From Multifurca ochricompacta (taxonomy: Eukaryota; Basidiomycota; Agaricomycetes; Russulales; Russulaceae), in contig WTXG01000017.1 in assembly GCA_022496185.1 (NCBI GenBank), forward strand, positions 62,001-126,000: a DNA stretch of 64,000 bases, in the 5' to 3' direction. Below, one piece after another: positions 11,461-22,926 of the stretch (the stretch's first letter is position 1; each line of letters starts with the position of its first letter). The position numbers and the translations under genes are program-made. The notes under the pieces were generated by a model. It was not told where the DNA came from, did not search any database, and worked only from the letters and a program-made list of their open reading frames with translations.

Positions 11461-14031
11461 GATAAGATACGACACTCCGACGACCTAGGAGAACTGCCAA
11501 GCGCGATGGCCACTCCCAGTGTCTCTCACGTATTGTGCTTGCGTCATTGTGCGCATCATTTCGCGGATCCTCTAGCCAAGAGCGAGAGTCCCTATCAGAT
11601 CAGAGAAGTAGAGATGTTGCGGCTTTCGAGTGGGCCACTTTGTTGCGAGCGCCGCGGCGGCAATGAGAGGATGTGCGCAGTCAGGTGGGTGACGAAGGTC
11701 GCTAACACAAGTAAGCATTATAGTGCACCAGTATTAGCTGCTCTTGGATTGGACTTATGAATCACATCAAAAAAGAGATCAAATCAACAACGCGATGGCG
11801 CTCCGAGTTTATGCCAAACTGGGTAAGGTAAGAAACGCCACTTGCGCTCCGTAAATCCGTGCCGTACCCATCTTCCTAAAAGTAAGTCAAACTACACCAT
11901 TGGGTTTACCCTCCATGCGATTTGGATGAATGAGATAGGAAAAGGAAGGAGACGCGTCTATGACCGTCCCTCCCCCCACCTTTTGTGGTCCTCTCGGTTC
12001 AGTGTGTGGAGATAGATAACGAATACTTCCCCCTCTCCCCCCGCGGGGAATCAACAGAACCAGAACCAGCTCAATACGATCACCGGGTCAGTCTGCATGG
12101 AGAGGAAGGAAGAAGACGTTGGCGTTGGAAAAGAGGAAACATAAAGTCGATTTATGTTGACCGATGCATAACTCCCTCTCTCGCGCGCGCGCGTAAACCT
12201 TGGTAAGACAACTCGTTAACTAAGTTGTTCTCCTGTGATCTCTCCCCCCTCATTGCGTTAACGCCATGATTGTAATCCAATGCGGCATCCAGGACCGGTA
12301 TTCCGATCCAGGGGGAATTTCCTGATTCACTGGCAGGACGATGTGTGTGAGGGGTGGGGGAGGGAGGGGGAGGGGTATTGTTCATTATCGCTGTGATACC
12401 GCACGCGCAACTCCATCTGGCAAGAAAAGATGAATAAATACCATTAATGGATGAAATTTGTTCAGCTTTCAGGACGTTTTAAAATTGCCAATCCTCAAGG
12501 ACAGGGCAGCAGGGCAGCAGGGGTGGGTTTGTGGAGGGTTGTATGAACCCTTGTTTCAAAAACGAAACTTTGTTGGTGAGCGGCGGGCGGTTGCACCGGG
12601 TCATCCGGCAAACGGATCCGAATCGCAAAACAAGCAACTTAAACTTAATATTACATTTTTGTTTGGTTGACTCACGCTGATGGATTGATCAAAATTGCAT
12701 CGCTCTCTTCATGGCGTGGAGACCACTTTGACACACAAATCAACACATTTGGGTGAGGAGGGAGGGTATGAGAAGTGAAATGCGCATTTCAACACGTATC
12801 AAATTCATTGTTTACAAATTTACATATTACGGGCTTTGTTCGGCGCTTTTTTTTTTATAGAGGCCCACCAAAGGGGTCACCTGAGTGCGCTGCTGAGATT
12901 GCAAGTGTGCCCATACATAAGTGAAGAAGGAGGGTAGAGGCGAGCGAAAAAAAAAAAAGAGTGAGTGAAGAAAGAAGGCCGCGTAGCGGCAATCACCTAA
13001 AGTCCCAAACAACTATTGATCAAAGATACGAGAAGAAAGGGGATTGTGTGGAAGGGGAACATGTGTGTGTTGGTGTTGGTTTTTGGTAAGTATGTTTAAA
13101 AAAGGGATTGGGTATGGTGAGTGGCCAGAAAAGGCAAAAGGCAAGCAAGGACCCTCGGAAAACGGAGAGGCGGTGCGACCTCAACTATCTACTTTATCTT
13201 AGTCTATTGGCGCTTGGCGCAAAGTTATCAAGTGGAGTGAGTGAGGAAAGAGGGCGACGTGGAAGGGGAGAGGCCTTAGGCAAGGCGCTGTTCTGCGAGT
13301 CAGGTTTGGGCAATACGGAAGTTGGCGTAGCGGAGTGGACGGAAGGAAGGGGAGAGGGAGGAGGAGGCCATCAAAAAAGAATAAGCGGATGATGCCGCCA
13401 GGCGCCTTACCACAGAGCGCCGAGGAAGGAGGGGTGTGAGGAGGCCAAAGACTTATCTTTAGATTTAGATGATTGATGATCTCTTCGCCCTGGAGATACG
13501 AGGCAAAGTTAGATCATAGCCCCGCCCCTCTCGCACGCGATGATACTGAACTGAGCTGAATTGGCAAACCCGCAAAATTTCCTCCCAACATAACAACGTT
13601 CCATTGGAAGTTAAGATACCATAACTAGTGAGGACCAAAAAAAAGCAATAAATTAGGCAGAGAGGGAAAATAATGTCATCTATGATGTCGTCCATCAAAA
13701 AAAAAAAAAGTGCCATTGTACAATGAAGCCGGCTGGGTTAGGAAGCGATTCTCATCGCCGCGGAGGCGCGGAACAGCAAACGGTACGCATGGTCACACCG
13801 AACCCTCTCCCATAAACGCGAAGAAGAGGAAGTGGCTCGCCCGGCATGGAACGCCGGTAAAGTCGCAGATGGATGCCTTTCGGGTTTATCTCGTCGCATG
13901 CGTCGGGGGTTGTCACAACCCCCCCCCCCCTCCTCCTCCTCCCTACTCCTGAACTGGATCGTGCGCAGCGTACACGGAGTATGCTGCCCGCAGGAACGGG
14001 GGTGCTGATATGGCAAGGAGCGGGGCGCGAT

Positions 14032-15481
14032 CTAGCACCCATTAAGCTCGCGGCGCAGTGCCTCGGCCCAGGCCATGACAAAATAGCACATGCCCATAGG
14101 GACGCCGCACTTGATCATCACTTCGTTCCAATCCCAGCGCCGCCCACCCCAGCGTCCGCCAAGTTTGAGCCGCCAGCTCTCGCCCCCGCCGCCGCTGGCT
14201 TCCCACCAGAGATTGCTCGTAACCCATAATTGGACAGCTCGGGAGCAAGATGTAAAGCTACCAATAGCAGCCCAGCAAACCACAGGTCGTTGTTCGTGTC
14301 CGATAAGGATTAGGCTGAAATGTGTCGCGGGCCAACAAATAGCCTGTAGCGCCAGCAACCGAATTAAGGTTGACAATGGAGGGTAATACACCTTCCATCG
14401 CCGGAACAGGCCAGTGGTAAGGCACAGACATTGATACCCCGTCAACGTGGCCTAGTAAGAAGTCGTCGCATTAGCGAGGTGTATTGGATGGTAGAAAAGG
14501 AAGATCAAGCCGACGTACCCATAGAGCAGAGACGACGTAATCAATTGGAGTAATTTTACCGTTTATGGGTGCATACCACGAATGGTATAGGTTGTAGAAT
14601 ACACCAAAAACCGCAGGTACGATGGAAAGCAGACGGGATGCTTCAAATAAGAGAGGCGTGATAACCTGCTCGAGAGTGTTTGGCGGCACAAGCGGGCCGG
14701 AGAGTGGTACGATACGCGCGGTTGGCAAATGTGTTGGCTGGTGGTAGTGGTAGTGGTAGTGGTAGTAGTTAGTAAGAGAAAAAACCGAACGGGAACGGGA
14801 ACGGGTTAAAATCTCGATCAGGAACAGGCTCAACAAATATGCTTACTGGTTCATCTGCCTCGGTCTCCGTTTCTCCTGCGCCGAGTTGGCCAGGGGTCGT
14901 GGTAATGCCCTTGAAGTGTCGGGAAGGATGCGCGAGCGTAAGACAGCCCCATTCCCGAGATGGTTTGCGGTGTAAATCACACTGTCCTCATCTTCGTCAA
15001 GGGGGTCCAACTCGGATTCACTGTCTGAAGATGCGCCTTGCGCGTGGCGCATACGTTGAGGCGAGTATTGGGCAAGAAACGTTGCGGTCGAGATGTTCTG
15101 TGAGAGGTGGGAGGATGACCGAGACTTGGTCGTGAGGGGGAAAGGGGTGTATGGCGGTGGGGAACCCAGGTTGGCGGTGGAGTTGCGTGGAAGCACGGTG
15201 GGCGGAGAGGATGGTGTGAAGAGAAAAGGTTGAATAGGAAAAGCGGCAGAGGTGGCAGAGGAAGCGCGCTTGCGGTTAGTCCGTAAGCCTGATGAGGATG
15301 TGCGCTTGCGAAGTACGGGTGAAGTAGTGGTGGAAGGGCGTGGCAATACGGGAATTGAAGAAGAGTTGCTATTGTGGTTTGGTGAGTGTGAGGAGGAGAT
15401 GGTAGTGAAGGTAAGTTCAGGGGGAGTGCCTTGCAGGGTGGTGTGGCTTTTGGCTCTTGTTCGCCTAGTACGGTATGACAT
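14032..15481 (-). CDS. EOS1: EOS1-type N-glycosylation membrane protein
   Basis: Resembles the fungal Eos1 family: ER membrane proteins linked in yeast to N-glycosylation and oxidative-stress tolerance. Reading complement: exon 15481..14847, exon about 14737..14519, exon 14451..14032. The N-terminal 210 residues are Ser/Thr/Pro-rich with an acidic stretch (SDSESELDPLDEDEDS) and are probably cytosolic and disordered. The second exon carries PLLFEASRLLSIVPAVFG and FYNLYHSWYAPI. The third starts ATLTGYQCLCLTTGLFRRW and has YYPPLSTLIRLLALQAICWP and AVQLWVTSNLWW, all typical of the family, with several hydrophobic segments. The first intron has a good branch site (TTACTAAC) and a CAG acceptor, but the phases do not match exactly, so a base may be missing there. 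The family is recognised by eye from conserved segments. Confidence 0.8.
14741..14768. repeat. GGTAGT microsatellite in an EOS1 intron
   Basis: About four and a half GGTAGT units, just upstream of the acceptor of the first EOS1 intron when read on the minus strand. Confidence 0.85.
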
Positions 15482-16500
15482 GATATGATATGATATGATG
15501 ATGAATTGGTAGTGTTCGGGTGAGATGCGAGAGTGGGTGGGTTTATCAACTTATTATCGCACCTTATAAAAGTAATCAATCCCTTGAACTGTTTACCTTT
15601 TTTTGAAATTTGTTTTTTGATTGTAAAAAGTAAAAAGAAAAGAGAAAAGAGATGGAAGAATATGACCAATTGGCTCCATTCTGCGGGTAATTGGCGTTGC
15701 GGCTCACTCCGACCGTTCGACTTCCTCTCAAACAAAACAAACGGATTTAAAAGAATGAAATGAATCTAATTCTCACTTCACTTCGCAAACTGGGCTCTTA
15801 AGTCCAGACCTGAGACCCGATCAATTCTCATTCTCTTAACTTAGGCAATGAATAGAATAGAATAGAATGGCAACAGTAAACAGAAACAGACCTTCTAAGT
15901 CCTCACCGCGCATTCCTCATTCCCTACCCAACCACCGTATCGTATCCCTCCTGAGACACCTTCAGACCCACGGCGACTTAATCACCATCTTTTCTCGTAC
16001 CGCATGTCCGAACGCGCAATCCCACGGAACGCGCATCTCAACCTTTGACTGGGTGAGAATTCCGGCATCCACCCGCGCTCATCTTTCAAGATAACACCTT
16101 GTAGTCACTAATCGACGCCCTTCCTCTGCCGAAGGGGGCGGTCTATGAAACGATGTCAAGCAGTTTGCAGCAACACCTTTTCCCCGCTTGTTCTTGCCGT
16201 CGTGATTCAGATCTTGATTTTCCCTCGTCCCTCTGTCCCTCTGTTCCTTGTGGAGTGAACGGCGCATTCTACTCCGAGATGCCGAGGGTTGCTGCTTGTT
16301 GAAATTCTTCTTGAGACCTTTTTTTTTTTCAGAGAGTCGCGCCCTTGCAATCAATCGTTGGTGTTGGTTGACAACTCTGTGCGTGACTTGACCCCCCCCC
16401 TATAGCAATCCTTTGTTTGACTCTATTTGTGAGCGATAACAACTTCAGCGCTCCATTCCTCTCAGCTTCTCTCTCTAAACCTCGACGTCGTCAATCTAGA

Positions 16501-16533
16501 TGACGATGAAGATGAAGATGATGAAGATGATGA
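16501..16533. repeat. GATGAA microsatellite
   Basis: Imperfect GATGAA/GATGAT repeat. Confidence 0.85.
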
Positions 16534-17552
16534 TCAACTTCTCTTAGGATTGTCGGCCTGGAAATGACATGGTTTAATCTTGTAAACAAGATCCCACCCC
16601 ACTATACGCATACAACGGCCTTCTGGGACCGAGCCCCCTCAGCAAACCCTACCTAGACGGTGCCATTATCGGTCCGACCAGCGACCATCCGGAGCCCAGT
16701 GGGGAAAGCGAAAGTCCGAATTGGAGGCGTTTCCTACACCTACCATTACAACGTATTTGTTGCCGGCATGCTTTTGGCGCCTTCCGTGGATCTCTGGGCG
16801 GCTATAAACGTGTAACCTTCTCACTGAAAAAGCCACCTGAGTCTGGGGGTTACCGGCATGGTGGGAGTGAACTATTGGCTTTACGGGGTAACAGCCTTGT
16901 CTACTCACCCACATACGATACAAACCCCGGAATACGTCAGGGTCAGGTAAAAGAGGAAGAGAGAGAGAGCGAGATAATAGGGGATTACCTCACGTTCTGC
17001 CCAGTTGAAATGGCATTCAGTTTTGGTATGTGTGCGTCGCGACCGAGCGTGTTCCTAGTACTGTACATTTCCGTATCAACCACGAACGGAGAAGGAGTTA
17101 CTGGGCCCACAGAACATTTCTCTCGCGAAATCATTTCCAAATTCTCTGCAAACCGTGCGTCATTGGAGGACTCCATACCAACTTTTACTTTTACTTCTAA
17201 TTTTCCCTATTTGTTTATTTATTTTCTCTTATCTTAGAAAGCTTGGGAACAAAAAGTCCACGCACTGGCACGTGTGCCCTGCCCGACCTTGTCGTCCCTG
17301 CATCAAGGTCTGGTTCTAGTTCTGGTTCTAGGGCTATCATAACCATCGAACCCATCTGGGTTTCTGTAACAACAAGGTCCAAACCACACGTCGTCTCACA
17401 CAAGCCGATTGTCGGGGCTTGAAGGGATGTTCTTGTCCGTTGCGGACGGGGACATGTGAGGGAAGGGGGGATGGAGAGGGGGGGGGGCTAGCCTTGACAG
17501 TTTGGTACGGAAGCTCACATTCGTACCTCAAGTCGTCGTCTTTTCCGAAATG

Positions 17553-17592
17553 TTCGTTTTCGTTTTCGTTTTCGTTTTTCGTTTCGCTTCGT
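17553..17592. repeat. TTTTCG microsatellite
   Basis: Imperfect TTTTCG tandem repeat. Confidence 0.85.
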
Positions 17593-18093
17593 TTTCTTTC
17601 ACCCCGTTAAGATTGGCACACGTTTCTAGTGTTGGAGTAACTGACCCTTATGGGTTGATACATTGTCCCCGTGGGACCACACAATCTCATTGTAAGTTGT
17701 CCTTGATTTTATACCGTAGTCGTGTATTCTGCGCGCATGTGTGTGGGGTATCAGGTGCCTCTTTATTTGAAAACAAGGGGGATCGACGTGGACGTGCGGA
17801 TCAACGAGCTCATGGTCTTAATGGGCTTCATTACCACGTACGTACAGTTTGAGTCAGATGGGTACATAGGCGTGGAAGAAAGAATGATGAACATCTACAC
17901 ACAGAAAAGAACATCATAAACGGGAATAACGTTACGAAAGTGTGAGCACACCCACACACGAATTGATCACAGGGATCAGTATCAATCAAAAGAAAGAAAC
18001 GAGAACGACAAAAAAAACAAAAACAAAAAAGTACAGAACGAAATGTGGGTAGAACTTGTACATTTGGTGTAGAAAGAAGGAAGATGAGAAGCA

Positions 18094-21000
18094 TTAGAGG
18101 TAGAACATCACATCTTGCAAGTTGGTATGGAGTCCGTTTCCCCACATACGCTTGGCGGCGTCAAAGACACGTTGTTCTGCAGCGTCGCGCGCTCGGTTCA
18201 TAGCCGTGCTCCCGGTGCTCCCGGTCCCGCCCCCGCCCCCGCCACCACCACCACCACCCTCAGCACTGGACGCGGTATCGCTCCCTCCACCCAGATTGAG
18301 AAATCCATGAATCCAAAAGCGCGCCTGTTCGCAAACGATATCGGCATAATAAGCTGGGGGTACCAAACTAACCGCCTTGGTCGCGCGCGCGTACAAATAA
18401 CTGGCCGAGTGGACGCCTTGTTGCACCGCGTCTGCCGTCAGTGAACTCTCATCGTAGATGACGATGTAGTGCGTCGGCTTGACCGTCCCTTGTAACCCCG
18501 CATGTGCCTGTAGGTAAAAATCAAAATCGACCACCGAGGTCACCCCTCGGTCGACGACCGTACCCGGACGGGTGTTCCCGTTCTTGTCGGCGTGTTCCGA
18601 GTCGGTGGGGTAGAACCGTGCGTGGTGGCGTTTCCCGCAGATGAGTATGCTCAACGTTGGGTGGTATCGTGGGTTCTTGGCATCGATACGCTTGAACGCT
18701 TCGAATATCTGAGGCAGTTCCTCCCTGATCACTTTATCGTATTGCCCCTATACGCACCAAGCGAAAATAAGATGACCCATCAGAGGAGTTTTCGCCTTGT
18801 CGGTTTGGAGGTTGGTTTGGATACACGTACCTCTGATACACCGTCACGGAAGACGATCACGCGCTTGGGAAGGACGTTCGAGCGTCGACGGAAGGCCTGT
18901 AGTCTTTCGATGATCATATCCGCAAGCTCCGCGATGCCCTATTATGACGAGTCGTGTCAGCCAGCTGCTAAAGAGAAAAAAAAAAAGTGCTCGAACCTCT
19001 TGCTTGCTCTTCTGGAGCCGCAAGCTCGCGGGGAATTGCACAAAGTCCTTGTCGACGCTAGCTACAACACCGGCTATAGACGGGGTTCCCGTAACGCTGC
19101 TCGGACCGGGATGCGTGACGTCGATCCCGACGAGCATGGTAGGCTCTCGAGTGAGCCAGCTGAGCGCATCACCTCCCAAACGATGGTTGACCCCGCCAAG
19201 TTTGACGTTCACCTTGAGCGTGACGTTGGACAGGTATTGGTCCTGTCCGCGCTCGAGCAACGCCTTTTCGAGCAACATGCATTGGGAGCGCACTCCAAAC
19301 TTGACTGCACACAGTCGCTTGATGCCCGGGTAGATATAGTCGTCCCTCCTCTGCAACAAGACCAGGATCAAACTGATGCCTTTCGGATCCCCAAAACGCT
19401 CCATCGTCCGTGAAATGCTCTCGAGGGCCCTTACACGCCCGATGTCACTCTTGAGCGGAGGGAGCTCCTCAGTGGGCAAGATCGCGGGCGGATCGGGCTG
19501 ACGGTCATTCCGCTGGACCTGCACTTGTTGGCAAACGCTTTGATGAGGCCGATCAGCCTCGGATCGTTTGGTCCATTAAACCCAAACTCGGCCACGCCAT
19601 CGCGCACGACGAGGACTTTCCAATTGGGCATCTTACCGCCGTGGTGGAACTTGACGTCCAAGATGTTCCAACTCCCGTTCTGGACGCGTGGCGCCCCTTT
19701 GCCATAGGTTACGCTGGGTGGCGCAAGCTCGCGGCCAGGGACAACGGTCATCTGAGTGGAAAGACGAAGGCGGAAAGCGTTGAGTCCCGGAGTGGAAGGT
19801 GAATAGCCTAGGCGTTGTAACCCGCGCTCCACAATGAGCTGCGCATTCGCACCGGGCTTCCGACTTGCAACCTTCAACATGTCTGAGGTCTCCCTCGGAC
19901 CCAGCTTTCCTAGGTGAGGCTCTCCAGGTTCAATGTCGCATAGCTCGGCAGGGATGTACGTTGGCTTTCCTGGTCCGCCTACATCGATGAGTGGCAAATC
20001 ATCTGGATGCTGAAGGCGGATGTTATATTCTACAAGAACGGGTCTGCGTCAGAAGCTGTGCGATACGGGGAATAGTAGAGATATGAGTGGTTGAGAGTTA
20101 CGACGCACTTTTGAGGTAATAGTCTGCGATGCTGGTTTGGCCACCAAACTCTGCAGACGAAAAACTCTGTCTGCTGGCAGACAGGTTAGCGACGCGTTGT
20201 ATGGTCATGACGCGTTTGTATCCCAGGTATCGCGTGGAAACCTTGACCTTTCTGAGGAACTCCCGAGGGACCGCGTTGAAAGAGGCATAGCCAAAGGCGC
20301 GCAGCGCGTCGGAGAGCTTGCCAGGTTCGTAGAATGCAGACATGCAAACGTTGACGTTGACCATGAGAAGCTTGTTGCCCGGCCGGACAGATGAGTAGAA
20401 GCCCATGAGTGCCCATAGACGTGTGCCGATCTGCGCTTTCCTATCATCGTTGAAGAAATAGCGGTTCTTTCCGAACCGAAAACCTTGCTGCGCAGCCTCG
20501 CGCTGCATGACGAGATTGAGGGCAGATATGACGGGATCTACTTCATCAACCTTGTTGACATTTGCCACGTCGCCACCTAGAAACCTGAGATACACGGGGG
20601 GGAGTTAAGTCTAGGAAAATCCGTCGCAGCAAAAATAGGGCAAGACTTACTGTTTCATCGGCGCAGTGTACAACTCTTTCGAGAATGTAACTTCGACCGT
20701 GTATTGATCCGCGTTGCTTGGGGGTCTCTGCTCACCCTCCTCGTAGAAGGCGACGGTACCCTGGAGGGGTTCCGGGAGACGTCGCGCCGCGACGAGTCGC
20801 TGTGCGCCGTCGTGAGCAATTTCATTTAAGAAGGGCTTTATGAGGGCGGTTTGCTCGAACAGGGCGAGAACCCGTCGCTTGACGCGCGCCTTTTGAGATT
20901 TGGGTTCGGGCTCGATCTGCACCACATACTCGTATATTATGTCGAGCTGGCATTCGAGGGAGAAGAAATTGGCTCGCAGTGCGATTACTCGACCAGCGGT

Positions 21001-21312
21001 ACCGTAACCAGGTCGAGCCGGTCGCTCTGGACCAGGTTGAGCACCTTTGATGGTCTGGATGACTTGATTGGGCAAGCTGACGGCGTTGGGATCCAGTTGT
21101 ACAGGTTGGCCAGCATTGTAGATGAGTGGTGCATTTGATCCAGGCGCACCACCTCTGAATCCACTACCACCACCACCACCACCACGGTAAGGTGATCCTC
21201 CACGATCACCACCACGGTGTGGAGAGCTACTGCCGCGATCACCTCCACGACCACGACCTCTGTCGAAACCTCCTCCAGGACCACCCCTTCCACGTCCTCT
21301 TGGTTGGCTCAT
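18094..21312 (-). CDS. Argonaute (PAZ-PIWI) protein
   Basis: Small-RNA-guided silencing effector of about 977 residues. Exons, complement: 21312..20651, 20584..20109, 20029..18997, 18938..18831, 18747..18094. The first 60 residues are RGG/RG-rich (MSQPRGRGRGGPGGGFDRGR). The N, linker and PAZ regions follow in exons 1-3. MID has LIKAFANKCRSSGMTVS. PIWI has LVLLQRRDDYIYPGIKRLC, GIDVTHPG (first catalytic Asp), FRDGVSE (second Asp), HARFYPTDS and VKPTHYIVIYDE (catalytic His). The visible catalytic residues suggest slicing ability. Near 19505 one base must be added to keep MID and PIWI in frame. A run of 11 glycines interrupts the C-terminal PIWI region after FLNLGGGSDTASSAE, and the protein ends VMFYL. 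Argonautes act in the cytoplasm or nucleus in RNA interference; which pathway applies here cannot be read from sequence. Confidence 0.95.
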
Positions 21313-21573
21313 TATTGGAGATGAGAGAGATGAATGATGAAAGGTGTAGTAGGAAAGAAATGTGTATTAAATTCGGCGGCGGCTTTTATGTACTGCGGGA
21401 CTTCTTTGTGTGAGCCGCCCGAATGAAGTCACGGGGCAACGATTAGATTATTTAAGAGAAACGTGCATTCCGCATTCTTACTGCGGCAGTCTTTGTTTCT
21501 TTTGTTTCCTTTGTGAATGATTCATCTGTCGGCTCCCTTTGATGCTGGCTGCGGTTGTTACCCCATGCTACTA

Positions 21574-22722
21574 TCAAATGTCAAAGTTAGGTATCACAGT
21601 TCCAATTCCCATCTCCATCGCTCGATCTACAGTTGCCACTGCAATAGCAACATCTTGCACTCCGAGTCCTACAGACTTGAAAATAGTCACGTCGCTTTCA
21701 CTCAATAGTTCAGCGATCTTCCTCGCGTCAGGTTCCCAGGCCCATTTCTCGTCATGCACACTCTTGCGACGGATGAGCTCTCCAACTTCCACCAATTCTT
21801 CCAATGAGACACCCGCATTGATAAGCTCGCCAGCCTCGACAGCACACGCATCGCGGGAGTCGACCATGATGCGCGCACGGTGTATGAGCGCGCTATCGAC
21901 CTCAACCATCTCGGGCTTGTAGCTACCCACTAGAATGACGTGGGTTCCCGTACGCACCCACTCGGAGGGGAAAAGAGGGGCCGTAGAAGAGGTCGCACAA
22001 CACACGCAATCAGCCCGACGGACCGCCAATTCAACTTGCTCACTATCATCAACGCTGGAGATACCCACGAAATCAACTGTGGGGTGGTCGGCACGCAAAT
22101 TGGCGAGCAGAACGGCGAGACGGTCGTTGATAGTGCGATTGACGATAGTGATGTGAGTAATGTAAGGGTAGGTAGCCAAGAGCTGCGTGACGTGGAACTT
22201 TATTTGAGAGCCGGCGCCAAACGCGACCACATGTCTGAACTTGGCCATCGTCGGTGGATGCAAAAGCGTGGTCGCAAGAACGGATCCTTATCAGGGGGAA
22301 TGTATGATTCGTGGTTTTCTATATGAAAAGTTACGATTACGACATACCCGCTGCTGTGCGAAGAGCGGTCAAGGAACGCGCGTTGACGAGCGCCCGTGTA
22401 ACGCCAGTGCTCTCGTCGAGGACGAGGGTCGATGCGGGGATCCCGCGCGTGTCAGTTGATAGTAATGGATTGGAAACGACTTTTATAGTGGTGCCCATAT
22501 TTTCGATGCGAGCAGGCATGAAGAGTGCACGATGGGATCGCATATCAATTGCCGTTCTATGAGGCACAGCATGCGCGTTGGAGGATCCGCATCGGCTAGG
22601 AGATGATTATGCGAGAGGGTGAAGAAAACGGATGCCATCATAGATTGTATTTCGTGTGAAGAAAATGAAGTCGAGACTTTAATGACATTGTCAAAAGATA
22701 GAATAAGGATTGAATTGGACAT
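21574..22722 (-). CDS. ornithine cyclodeaminase / mu-crystallin family protein
   Basis: A dehydrogenase-like enzyme of the cyclodeaminase/mu-crystallin family, which uses NAD(P) on amino or imino acids; the substrate cannot be told here. Exons, complement: 22722..22348 and 22286..21574, with the intron donor at GTATGT. Exon 1 has the N-terminal lobe (PHRTAIDMRSHRALFMPARI and STLVLDESTGVTRALVNARS, then LTALRTAAG). Exon 2 has the Rossmann motif VAFGAGSQIKFHVTQLL, then DCVCCATSSTAPLFPSEWV and ILVGSYKPEMVEVDS. It ends with VTIFKSVGLGVQDVAIAVA. Total length, about 360 residues, is normal for the family. Near 22575 the frame must shift by one base between ADADPPT and the conserved PHRTAIDM segment. 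It lies 260 bp upstream of Argonaute in the same direction, but nothing suggests a functional link. Confidence 0.88.
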
Positions 22723-22926
22723 TGAAAGATGGAGATAATTAAGTTTGGCTCGCCGAATTGAATTGAATTGATTGAATTGAATTGGGTGAAGGGTTAGGAG
22801 TGAGTGAGGGAGTGAGGGAAAGGGAGGTGAGGATGTATATGAGATGGATGACTGGTGCGGTACTTGTGTGAGTTTAGTTACTTATTAAGTCTCCTCAGCT
22901 TGGTTAATGTCGTCCTCCCCCCCATC

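Larger units (their letters stand above)
9223..14031. other. 4.8-kb gene-poor region
   Basis: Several open frames of 60-170 codons occur here, including one at 11245-11760 on the plus strand, but none has a recognisable domain, good composition or a plausible exon chain. The stretch has many simple repeats and G- or C-tracts (around 9770-9800, 10020-10050, 12340-12375 and 13915-13945). It may hold long regulatory regions or non-coding transcripts; nothing specific can be supported. Confidence 0.5.
15482..18093. other. intergenic region, no supported gene
   Basis: 2.6 kb between EOS1 (divergent) and the 3' end of the Argonaute gene. Small open frames are present but lack domains. Simple repeats occur at 16501-16533 (GATGAA) and 17553-17592 (TTTTCG). 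Confidence 0.5.

Noticed and set aside
11245..11760. 171-codon open frame on the plus strand
   Set aside because: Composition is irregular and covers a simple GAAACGACAC repeat; no domain and no splice context.
14977..15735. 252-codon open frame on the minus strand overlapping EOS1
   Set aside because: It is an out-of-frame shadow of the Ser/Pro-rich EOS1 first exon, extended upstream by AT-rich sequence.
18592..19413. 273-codon open frame on the plus strand
   Set aside because: It lies opposite the PIWI exons of Argonaute; the minus-strand reading is clearly the real one.
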